From Apostichopus japonicus (taxonomy: Eukaryota > Echinodermata > Holothuroidea > Aspidochirotida > Stichopodidae), in the NCBI RefSeq assembly GCF_037975245.1, contig NC_092577.1, positions 6,727,001-6,791,000 on the forward strand: DNA of 64,000 bases. The letters are read 5' to 3'. The notes below the pieces were generated by a model, which was not told the origin of the DNA, searched no databases, and saw nothing but the letters and a program-made list of their open reading frames with translations. A program made the translations under genes and the position numbers. Position 1 is the first letter of the stretch, and each line of letters opens with the position of its first letter. This document shows, in pieces, positions 28,301-38,308 of this stretch.

Positions 28301-29490
28301 ACATAACTTAAAAGACAAAATGCGGAAGGTATATAGCATCTAAAGTTGAATGATGTTGACTTACAGTTTCTGCTTCCTCTACGTCATTCAATCAACTCCA
28401 GATTGGAAAATAACAGATTTATCAAAGGGAGCTGTGTTTTCTATATAAAATTAACAGAACATGTTTGGAAACATAAATTATCATTTTATAAAACAATGGA
28501 TCAATATATAAAATTAGACCTGCACTGAGGAGCATACATGATCACCAATGTAAATTTAAAGGAGCGTTCAATAGATGTACCACTTTTTTAAAGGTGAATA
28601 TCTTGAAAACAGAATAGTTATTGGAACGTTACCAGCTCAGATTTGCCAATTTATATTTAACTAAAACGTATCAAGACTTAAGTCCTGTCTAAAGAAAATA
28701 TTTCATAGTTTATACCATTATGTTATAAGTTATATAAAAAACAAGAAATTGTTGTTATTCGACCCCTTGTTCACCCCCCTCCCCTCACCCCTCATCATCT
28801 ACCATGACTTCAACACTCATGTTAGGAGTGCTCAAAGCATCACTGTAACATTCTTTCTCTTGCTAAGCTTGGAAATTTCTGTACCCCAAACTTGCCAAGA
28901 CGATTGAATTTGCCCGTTGGGGTATAGTATTTGTTCATGTAAGCATGCAATGGTTTGCATCAGCTTTTTTAATTTATCACAGATATAACCAAACCTACCG
29001 AGTATTAATTTAAATAACATAGAGTTTGATCAACCTGAGGCACTGTCAATATATATTCAGGAAATAAAAGTTAGTTAAATTAAGGAAATATTCATTTTCT
29101 CGGCTCTAAAGATTTTCGTCGCCCGGACAGTTTTAGTAAGCGTTAGTCACACACATATATCAAATTAATATTTCAAAACTGTCGAATCTTGCTCCATTAC
29201 TCGAAGGAATGAATACTTGACTATTACAAAGTAAAAGCGCATCCACTGTTTTTGCATAACATGATGCAGGAAAGTATTCAAATTCTAAAAAAAAAAATGA
29301 TACTTTCAACAATTTTGTCAGAGGAATGGAAATTTATAACCACGTATTCTAGAACACTTTATATCACGTGAAATCAACCCATATACGATCAAAAATTATA
29401 TCTGTATTCTTTGCCTTTAGACCTACATTGCCATTGCAGTCACATCTCTGAAACGAAGAGAATTATATATAACTGTGAGTGGATGAAAAG
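25331..29490. other. Gene-free AT-rich region
   Basis: No gene is supported. G and C homopolymer runs occur near 25610 and 26382. Short open frames are not family-like. Confidence 0.4.
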
Positions 29491-29938
29491 ATGTTTAATA
29501 ACACGTTAAACATATATCATTGAGTGTACAGTCAATGCATGAGATATCCATACATACACGTAAAACATTTAGTATTCAATGAACAGACAATGCATGAGAT
29601 ATCCATACATACACGTAAAACATGTAGTATTCAGATTACAGTCAATGCTTGAGATATCCATACATATACATAAAACATGTTAAATTCAGTGTAGAGTCAA
29701 TTCATGAGATATCTATTCATACACGTTAAACATATAGCATGGAGTGTACAGTCAATGCTTGAGATATCTATACATACACGTAAAACATGCAGTATTCAGT
29801 GCAGAGTCAATGTATGAGATATCCATACATACATGTTAAATAAACATGTAGTATTCAGTATACAGTCAATGCATGAGATATCCATACATACACAAAAAAC
29901 ATGCAGTACTCAGTGTAGAGTCAATGCATGAGATATCC
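29491..29938. repeat. 55-bp minisatellite, eight units
   Basis: The word TGAGATATC recurs with starts spaced 55, 55, 55, 55, 55, 59 and 55 bp apart between 29540 and 29938. The unit core is GTCAATGCATGAGATATCC followed by ATACATACACGTAAAACATG. One unit carries a 4-bp insertion (TAAA duplicated). The array ends at a C-run. Confidence 0.93.
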
Positions 29939-30804
29939 CCTCAATACCCCCCCCCCCCTCCCCAACCTCTCTTCATCGACACAGATGACACACCCTTAAT
30001 GTTCTTTTTGCGCTCATGTCATTAGTTTAGGAATAGCTTAGGAATAAGAAGTATGAGATATTTAGTGCAAAACACATTGATCCAGCTTCATAGCTTAAGA
30101 TATAAAATATATATAAATAAATATACTTCGGTACTTTGTGCAATCATGTTACCGTCTACTTAAGAAAATCCATGGGGGCAAGCACACAATTGTACAAAAT
30201 AATTATTAACCGGTTTATAATCAACCAATTAACCGATTAATCGTCATTAATTAAACTGTTTTGTCAGTTGTCTGGGACTGGGGGGGGGGGGTGCATTGTT
30301 CTGAAAGGAGTCTCAATAAGTACAAGCTCAACCATTTCTTGGTCTTGGGTGGGTCCTAGGAGAGGTGCAGGATTGTAAATGGGTTCTAAAAAGAGTCTAA
30401 ATAAGTACAAGCTCAACCATTACTTAGATTAAGATGGGGAGAATTTTCTCTTGTTTTTTTTGTGGGTTGGCTTCGGTGGATGGGTAAAGGAGTGCGGCGA
30501 AGCCCCTGTAAGCTGCAGCATTTCAGATAGTTAATTACCTCAGCTGGTAGTTCTGGAGCACATAAATGTCAGAGAGTAATTTTAAGCTGCACCGTTTCTT
30601 GGAATTCTTGTTCTCTCGTAGCAAGTTTAAAGCACTAAAAATACATTTTAGAGAAGGCATATATGTCTCCGATATGTATTCTAAGCCCTGGTGGGGGGGG
30701 GGGGCTGGGACTTCCGCTGTGACAATTTTCATATACTCAGTTCTTTAAAGCAGAAAAACGCACTGGAATATAATTAAGCCCGTACGGTGGTCCAGGGGCC
30801 ATGC
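29939..30804. other. Gene-free region with dispersed-repeat fragments
   Basis: Positions about 30300-30420 contain a short diverged direct repeat (AATAAGTACAAGCTCAACCATT twice). The stretch 30500-30690 shares short blocks (AGCTGCAG, TTCTTGTTCTCT, GTATTCTAAGCCCTG) with 44900-45200 and with 2005-2025, suggesting a dispersed repeat family. Confidence 0.4.
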
Positions 30805-31527
30805 CTGTGGCAGAGCGTCCATATAGTCAAGGGGGCGAATGCCCCCCCCCCCCCCTGACGGAATCAAATGGACTGCTGGCGCCCTTTTCAGCTTTTACCA
30901 CTTTTCACTTATTCGCGATTATTGACTTTTTTATTGCACTCTCATCTACCTATTGACATTTGTCACATTTTGTTGGTGTAATTTCCTGACAAAATGCTCT
31001 AACGGCGGTCTTTATTTTATCGGCACTTTCCTTGTGGGAAGCTATTTTCAAGAACTGTACGGGTTTTCAATCTATTTTTAGACGATACGCCACGCGCAGT
31101 GGCTGAAATAGTAATAAATACCAAACTTTTAGTCGGCATGCAGTGTACGTTATACGCCGCTCCATGATCAGTGTGTTGAGTAGTGCAGTAGGTTACAACA
31201 GGCACAACAGGCATTGAGTCAGGGCTAGGAAAACATGAGCACTCACAAAGATACCACAGGGATTGTGATTAAGCGCATGTACTTGAAATACCCATATAAA
31301 CTTCCGAGTTATCACAAATGGCGATGGCACCTATATATTCTTCGATTATCTGCAAATTAGCAAGGCCTGGAAAGGGTCATTTCCGGCGATTTAGGGCATA
31401 TATCTTTTCTCAAAAAATGTTTGTACGCTCCGCGCCAACCTGTGGTGGCGCTCTGCTTATATATTGTCAAAAGCGCCATTACAGACCATTCTTGCCCCCC
31501 TGACCAATACCCCTAGCTCCGCCACTG
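30805..31527. mobile_element. hAT-like non-autonomous element, 723 bp
   Basis: The left end CTGTGGCAGAGCG and the right end AGCTCCGCCACTG are imperfect inverted termini of the CAGTGGCGGAG type. Flanks GGCCATGC and GGCCAAGC match at 7 of 8 positions, an 8-bp target duplication. Both terminal regions align in inverse orientation to the 351-bp element at 6695-7045, which lacks about 350 bp of the interior. No transposase frame is seen. Confidence 0.82.
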
Positions 31528-31689
31528 GGCCAAGCCCCCGGAACCTGTAGCATTGGGATATAATTCTTACTCTTTTTTTTTGCTACTTTGGTTTTCAAGG
31601 GCGACAATCCCAAAATTGCATCATTTCAAAAACAATATAACATGAGCGGACCTATCGTCCAAGTAATCCTCCAGAGCTTTAGGGACTAT

Positions 31690-31772
31690 AGATCAGAAGA
31701 TATATAAAGGAAAATCGTAATGAGTTGGAAAATCAAGAACAGTGAAAAAAACTTCCAGCCTCCACCAATATA
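31690..31772 (-). repeat. Truncated SINE copy
   Basis: The tail-side portion of the SINE (AAAATCGTAATGAGTTGG, AACAGTGAAAAAAACTTCCAGCCTCCACC on plus, split by one word of difference from the copy at 32.24 kb) is cut at 31772 by the inserted element that follows. Confidence 0.65.
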
Positions 31773-32230
31773 CAGGGATGTGCCCAGGCCTTCCTGAGTG
31801 CTGGGAATACTGATCGCCGTCCTGGGGGAAGGGGCGATTTTTGAATGTGCTCAGATGCTAAATGCTGACACTTGTGTAGCTTTTAAACACTTACACAAGT
31901 ACTAGTTTTGCTAACATTTTACATTTTTTTTTAGTGAAATATATTACGTGTATACCTGGTAAAAGTTATTAGTTTGTTTCAAAGAGATTTTACAAGGGAC
32001 CGATTGAGAGCCGTTAGTAATGTTTCTCGCATGCGTAACTGATGCATTATTAGTGTGTATAATTTTGGCAAAGGCTAGGCCCAATTTATGTTGAATATAT
32101 TGTTAGTAATGTCGGGATTTTAGATGAAAATAGTGCTGGGCGGGATTCACGATTTTTAAGACAGTGCTGGGCGAATTTTATTAGTGCAGGGCGGGGCCGC
32201 CCAGTGCCGCCCAGCGTGGGCACATCCCTG
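31773..32230. mobile_element. TIR element, 458 bp, CAGGGATGTGCCCA ends
   Basis: A perfect 14-bp inverted terminal repeat CAGGGATGTGCCCA bounds it. It lies between two SINE tails at a TA-rich junction, so the target duplication cannot be resolved (ATATA left, TATATA right). Inside the right end is a GC-rich GCTGGGCGG/CCGCCCAG repeat cluster. No coding capacity; hAT-like by its CAG start. Confidence 0.8.
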
Positions 32231-32375
32231 TATATATATTGAAAACGTAATGAGAAGGAAAATCTAGAACAGTGAAAAAACTTTCAGCCTCCACCTGGAT
32301 TCGAAAAAGCCTCCAACTTTGTACGCAGACACCCTAACCACTAGGCTATGGACGCTGATTGTATGTCCAGAGGTT
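32231..32375 (-). mobile_element. tRNA-derived SINE with TA tail
   Basis: On the minus strand an A-box-like TAGCCTAGTGG (32348-32338) is followed about 41 bp later by a B-box-like TTCGAATCC (32305-32297), the spacing of a pol III tRNA promoter. The 3' part (GTTTTTTCACTGTTCTAGA, then a TATATATA tail) matches the segments beside the TA tracts at 425-475 and 31712. Confidence 0.7.
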
Positions 32376-32397
32376 CGAAACCGGTAAGGAACATAGT

Positions 32398-32398
<1 letters not shown>

Positions 32399-32475
<77 letters not shown>
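32399..32475. repeat. TA microsatellite
   Basis: A perfect (TA)n tract of about 76 bp. The Tyr-Ile open frames over it are artefacts. Confidence 0.95.
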
Positions 32476-32476
<1 letters not shown>

Positions 32477-35355
32477 ATGTGTATGTTTTTATATTTCTTA
32501 GTCTTTGGTTCTTTGTTTATGAATATCTGAAATGTTGTAATGGTGATAATTCAAAGGAATAATATATGCGCCGGATTTTTGTAATGGATTCGAGTAAGAT
32601 ATTTTTTACGGAAGCTATAAGTGAACATATTATTTGTTTAACGTTGTAGCAATATTATTGTAGGAACTATGAATATGACCGCTTGTGATTAGTCTCAGTA
32701 GGTGATGATAATAGAATCAACTACAGCCCACTTCTTACTTGTATAAGAAACTGAAGGTGGTATGTGCGTCATGAAATATGTAATAAGTCTGATTTAAGTT
32801 CCGATGCTGGTTAAAAAGTTACCAGGTTTTTAATGAGTTCAAGCATCTATCAAAGTTATAATAATTCATCAAACTGGTGAAAACTATTGAGTGCTATTTG
32901 ATGGCGATTAAGTTGATACTGTAAACGTAACCAGCTATGTTAATGCTACATTCGTTAAGTTAGTCTTGTCATCCAACCATTGCTGTAAACGGACCATCCA
33001 GCTTCTCCAAAGGAGATTCTACTGCACATCTAATATGCTTTCAACAAAATGCAGAAAGCAATATACGACAAAGGCTTATAATCTTTATATCTGTGACGCA
33101 GTATCTTGAAACATTCGGTGTCATGTGGTCGTGATATTTTGAACATTGTGTTCGTATACAGCGTCACAAAATACGTGTCTAGTTATTTGGTTACCATGGT
33201 ATCTAGACAACAGAACGAAGCAGTGGTATCATTGCCGTAGCATACTGATTGGTATTGTGGTCTTGTTGTAAATGTGCGTGGAAAGTGAATTAATCACAGC
33301 TCTACCGAATAATCGGTAATGATTTACTCTACAGAGCGAATCTGATGCCACTAAAATAATATCTTTGCAGGATCTTCTTTTACATTTTCTTTCAAATAAC
33401 GAATAAAACAATAAAGTTACGAATTTCAAAATAGTCTTCAAGTTACTTCCATTTTATCAATAAACGTACCACCTCTTTCTTCATTTATATCAATCGCCAA
33501 AATGTCCAGCATTTGCATTCTGGAAAACGGTGAGTCTGATGTTCACAAGCAATTTTGTTTATCTATGCACTCCACACACAAATGATAGGCAATAAAAACC
33601 ACTTTCTGATATGATTTTATAACCATACAAAGAACAACAATGTTAAATCGCGCTGCTTCGCATCGGTCACCATCCGTTACATTACCAGTTCATCCTCATT
33701 TCTGACCTACAAACTGCAGGTATTTAATGTCATATACACATTACTGTACGTGGAGCCGTCGCACAAACATTTACCTTGATCAATTTGAGTTAATCATTGA
33801 TAATATTGAAGATTGAAGAAAGAGTAGCAAAAGTGAACTTTTACAATTTCTGTACTTTACGATGTTTTTGCTACAATCTGCTGGTATGTAAACTTGACTG
33901 TGAAAGGAATGAGAAGGACTTGAAAACATAATGTTACTTCAGTCCACCAGGGAAAATTAAAGTAAGATTTGTAATAAACAAATATCCATGACACTAAATG
34001 TGTGGTACACAGATTGTCTAAATCTGGATGAACGACAAATAATTCACTGATTAGGAGCAGTCACGTGATTGTGACAACATATTTTGATATCTTAGTTAGT
34101 TGCAGGGTATCCAATAATTCTGCGAATTTTTCACGGTTAGGTCAATTTACAACCTATGACGTAATAGGCAGCTTTAGTTAATGGAAGACCAACTTCTCCT
34201 TACACCAGAGAAAACGAAAATATTACTATAACCAGTGAAAACCAGGGAACCTGCTACAAAGACAAATATGCAAGGGAAGCCACAGTAAGCTACAGGATCG
34301 GCTAAACGGACTTTTCTTACGACTGTTGTATGTGCCATGATGAACATTTGCCGCGACATTAAATGAACATAAACAAGAACAGTACAGCATCGAGACGGTG
34401 AAGTTAAAGCGGGATATGTTCAGTACATTCCTTAAGGAGAAGACATTATTTGATTAAGATATTTGTTAATGTCATTCATGTTTACTACAGCTAAGTTTTG
34501 TTTCAGAAGAATAATACCAATGTTTCACGAGGATGTATCGTGGTATGTTGGAAACATTAAGCAGCGTTTCAAGATCATACACGCTACTAGTGTTCTACTA
34601 AATGTTGAAATGATATGCTTGGTTGTTAATAATCATACCAATGCTCATGATATACTTACAGAATGTTATTACAAAAATATATTTTAAAGATATGTATTTC
34701 TTTTGACATCCAGATTTTTTTTTTCAGTTTGTTTCTACGTTTGGCTACGTGATACAACAGTTTACGTGAGTTGTTCCTGTATTATTTGGCGCCCTCAACT
34801 CTCCACCCAATCCTAGACACTTATGATAGGCAATGAATGAGGCTGGAAGGTCCAGGTGTGGCAATATAATAACCTTAACAGTTGAAGATAATTATCAAGA
34901 TACAATAACCGATGACAAATGATGAGTTTTTAATCAGATTACCAGTTACCGAGTATACCGTAGTTGGAACTACTCCACTCCAACCCCCCACCCCTCCCAC
35001 TCCATATCCTGACTCCTTCAAAATTGTCTAATTTACATATGTTTGTGTCTGTTCAAACAAGAGGGAAATAATACGAATATGTGTCTTATATTCATATTTT
35101 GTCAAGTGATTGCATATGTGTTGGTTACCATGGTATCTGTACAACAGAACAACAAAGCGGGTTAGTAGAGTTGTACATACTACTGCAGGGTTTCTTTCTA
35201 TTTTGTAATTAATTATTCCCATTTAACACGAATGCAATAATCACCATCCCCCCCCCTTCCCCTCTAAAAATAAAATAAAAAAGAGTATTAGATCGGAACA
35301 CTTGCGATGTCATTAATGAAAATAGCTCCTCTTCGGCCTTCATACATACACATTA
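32476..35355. other. Gene-free region with a diverged long repeat
   Basis: Positions about 33850-34190 are a diverged copy of about 38565-38910 (shared CTACAATCTGCTGGTA, AGTTGCAGGG with TATCCA, ATGACGTA). A 28-bp match (GGTTACCATGGTATCT) links 33190 and 35125. No gene is supported. Confidence 0.4.
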
Positions 35356-35599
35356 CACGCAAAAAAATGGAGTGTTGAATTTGAACACTTTCCAGGTGTA
35401 ACCGTTCACCCTACACCTGAAGGGTTACTCTGACCCTGAGTAGGGTTACATAATTCATGTAGCGTGTATTTTTTACACCTGCAGAAAGTGTACTTTCAGT
35501 TCGAGCATTCCGATTGGTCAAACCTCCCATCAGCTGGATTCTTAGTGCAAGTTAAGTGTTTAAACCCCTGACAACATTTAAATGTACTATAGTAACCAC

Positions 35600-35664
35600 G
35601 ACCATATATACGTGCAAGCCACATAACGTTACGTACTCAGTGTGCGATAACAAGCTACAATGGC
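35600..35664 (+). promoter_or_regulatory. Possible core promoter and 5' leader of the SAMD3-like relic
   Basis: A TATATA motif at about 35605 lies 60 bp before the ATG at 35665, inside the transposon. This is weak evidence in AT-rich DNA. Confidence 0.25.
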
Positions 35665-36985
35665 ATGGAAAATGACGTTATAGGAGACTGGGACCTGGGA
35701 GAATTGATTGAAAAATTCGGAGGTATGATTTGATATTATGTAAGTGAACGTGAAAAGAACGAGATATGCTTAGAGACCCACGACTAAGTTGGGTAGACGA
35801 ATGCATTTGAATCGCTTGCGTTACGTAGACCTAACGTTAAAGTCATACGATAAGTTAATATAATAGGCTAGGTGCTATTTGTCATAGTCAACTGATAATT
35901 GTCAACGAATCTGTGTAACCTACATACAAGTAAAATTAAACGGAATTGCCTACGGACGGACGGAGGACTTTGATCTAGGCCTTTTATGTAACCTAGTGCA
36001 TTATATTCCTTGTGGGCGTTAACCGTAACTTCGTATACCCTGCGAGTCACTTTTTTAAGTAGTAGTAGTACTAGTAGGACATACTTAAGCTATTTCAAGG
36101 CAATGCATTTTTAATAGCATCGGGCATGGGCCTATAGTTACGCTGGTACTATGTTTAATAAGGGATAAACATATATTCATGTAATGCAATATATAATTAC
36201 CACTAATTGCCATTTTAGCTTGTAAGTTGTAGCAAGTAGGCCGAAGCTGATGTGGATCGGTGATACTTTTAGACCTAGGCCCAACCATAATTTAGCGATA
36301 TTATGGAAGTGATCTAGCTGTTATAGTTCATAGCCATCTACACAATTGCATACAATGGGAGTGAGCATTGTTTTAAGCATTGTTAACATGATGCATTGGT
36401 TGTAAAAGTTGCCTACATTGTCTGATGAAAGTTTAATGCAAGTTCCTGTTTGACAAGGAATCACTATAGGCCATCTGGCTTTCTAGTTTCAAACGTGCTT
36501 GAAGAAGACAACCACAACTGATTAAATTGTGTGCATTTTCTCTAGGAATGTCAATGTTTTGTGAGGGGTACATGTAAATAACTGCTTATGCTCCAAGAAT
36601 GTTTTAACACAACTTTATTATGATGGGAATTTTCTTTTCTTTTCTTTTTTACTTAGGTAGCATCAACTTGGAATTCTATTTGCAAAAGATTTCAGAAAGA
36701 CCTCAGCAATATGTGTTACTTCTTGGAGGAAGCAAAATACATCCTCAGCAGTCATTTGTGATCATCGAGAGACATGCGCTACCCCAGAGGACATTTATGA
36801 AGCCATTGATGTTGCTTCAAATGATTCTACGCGTTAAATCTGAATTATACCAAATTGCAAGTTTCGGTGCCTGGGAAGTTTTCCAAAAAGTTGTCTACCA
36901 GTTGCCTGGTGGTGTGAAGTGCAACCAGATTCGAGATTTTTATGCTTACCGTGCCAACAAAAAAGACAAAGTAACTGCAGTTTAG
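35665..36985 (+). pseudogene. SAMD3-like relic, two exons, internally collapsed
   Basis: Exon 1 (35665-35722) encodes MENDVIGDWDLGELIEKFG, the first helix of a SAM domain as in SAMD3-like proteins, and ends at a donor GTATGA. After a 934-bp intron with a strong polypyrimidine acceptor (TTTTTTACTTAG), exon 2 (36657-36985) continues in matching phase and encodes the family's C-terminal domain (IHPQQSFVIIERHALPQ, then WEVFQKVVYQLPGG). Between them the expected SAM remainder and central domains are missing. Within exon 2 the family motif AIDVA and the FYALNLNYTK segment are present but in the other two reading frames, so at least two compensating frameshifts occurred near 36795 and 36875. The joined frame is still open (about 128 codons). 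It is probably non-functional. The C-terminal block resembles that of the intact gene at 49.3 kb. Confidence 0.7.
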
Positions 36986-37470
36986 CAGTTGTCATAGACA
37001 GCACTCCACGTTTCCTCATCTCACGGATCAGAATGTATGTAAAGTTGTTGCTTATTTGGAATTGTCTTTGGGAAGAGTTGTTTCTTTGTGTTTAATTTGG
37101 AATACCAAGGGCACGAGCCAACAACAAAGACGAAGTAACTGCAGTGTAGCAGTCATCAGAGACAGCACTCTACGTTTTCTCATCCCACGGATCAGCATAT
37201 ATCTAAAGTTGTTGCCTATTTGAAATTGACTTTGGGAAGAGTTGTTTCTTGTGTTTAATCTGGAATACCAAAAGGCATTTGCCAACAACAAATACATAGT
37301 CACTGTAGTGTAGCAGTCATCATACACAGCACTCCATGTTTTTTCATCCCATGGATCAGAATTTCTCTAAAGTTGTTGCATATTTGAAATTGACTTTGGG
37401 AAGAATTGTTTCTTTGTGTTTAATCTGGAATACCAAAAGGCATGCGCAAACAATAAAGACCAAGTAACTG
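36953..37470. repeat. 164-bp tandem repeat, about three units, overlapping the relic's stop
   Basis: GCCAAC/GCAAAC marks fall at 36953, 37117, 37281 and 37445, exactly 164 bp apart. Units share AAGTTGTTGC, TTTGGGAAGAGTTGTTTCTT and GGAATACCAA. The first unit contains the last 11 codons and the TAG of the SAMD3-like relic, so the coding end was included in the amplified unit. Confidence 0.92.
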
Positions 37471-38308
37471 AACTGTAGCAATTGAAAATGTTGGCACTTT
37501 TAAGTTGACTTCATTCCACAAGACAGTACTTTTATAGCCTAAATTGTTTATTTTACATTTAATGGGATATAATATATGGACCTCTGGAATAGGAAGGTAG
37601 GTAGTAGGGTTCTTAATTGCTGAAAATCGCACATTCTGGATTGTTTGTGTTGTCATTGCTTTTTGCTCTCTCTTAAATGTACCTCTCTGCTGTGAGCGAT
37701 TCAAACATGCATCCATATATTGTTTACCTAATTACTAGATAATAATTAACCTAAAACCTGTATAAAATATTTACTAAATGGGTGCTATGTAAACTTCTCT
37801 TGCAAAATTTTACATAACAGTGTTGTATTTGCGTTACATAATAAACATGTAAAACTGTACAAACCAGTAGTTAAGTAATTTTTACTTAAATGTTTAAGTG
37901 TTCTTATTTCACATGAAAATTAAGTATAATTTTACTTAACCTGTGTATCACGTTTTTTGAATTTATGGGATTTGGGGTTTGCAATTTCACCTGCAATTGT
38001 CAATTGAACATCAGTAAGGTGTTGGCTATATTCAACACGCAAAAAGTGTAAGAATAGCCAGACATGTGGTGTTACTACAGCTCTCCCATCAACTGAGTAA
38101 TAAACACCTTTGAAGAGCTAAATTTAGGTGACTGGGTGTGACAATGACACCTGCAAGTGTTGATAAATTCAACACCAGCGAGGTGTTAGATTTTCAACAC
38201 TCGGAAAGTGTAAAATTAGCAAGGAGGGTGTTGTCCCTGTACGAGCTAGGCTGAAGTGTTTGATATAACACTTATCGATTACTTTTCAACACTTCATTTT
38301 TTTGAGTG

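Larger units (their letters stand above)
35356..38308. mobile_element. CAC-ended (CMC/EnSpm-like) DNA transposon, 2.95 kb, non-autonomous
   Basis: The left end starts CACGCAAAAAAATGGAGTGT. The complement of the right end starts CACTCAAAAAAATGAAGTGT. The match is 22 of 24 positions. Both sides are flanked by TA, a possible 2-bp target duplication. Subterminal regions are dense in short motifs in both orientations (GTGTTGAA, TTCAACAC, ACACCT, AACACTT). CACT-type termini plus subterminal repeats are the hallmark of the CACTA/EnSpm group. It encodes no transposase. Its only gene is a two-exon relic of a SAMD3-like protein. Alternative: another TIR superfamily with coincidental CAC ends. Confidence 0.75.

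Noticed and set aside
36620-36656. Upstream Met as the start of the SAMD3-like relic
   Set aside because: This stretch translates the polypyrimidine tract and acceptor (TTTTTTACTTAG). The coding exon starts after the AG at 36656 and joins in phase to the exon at 35665.
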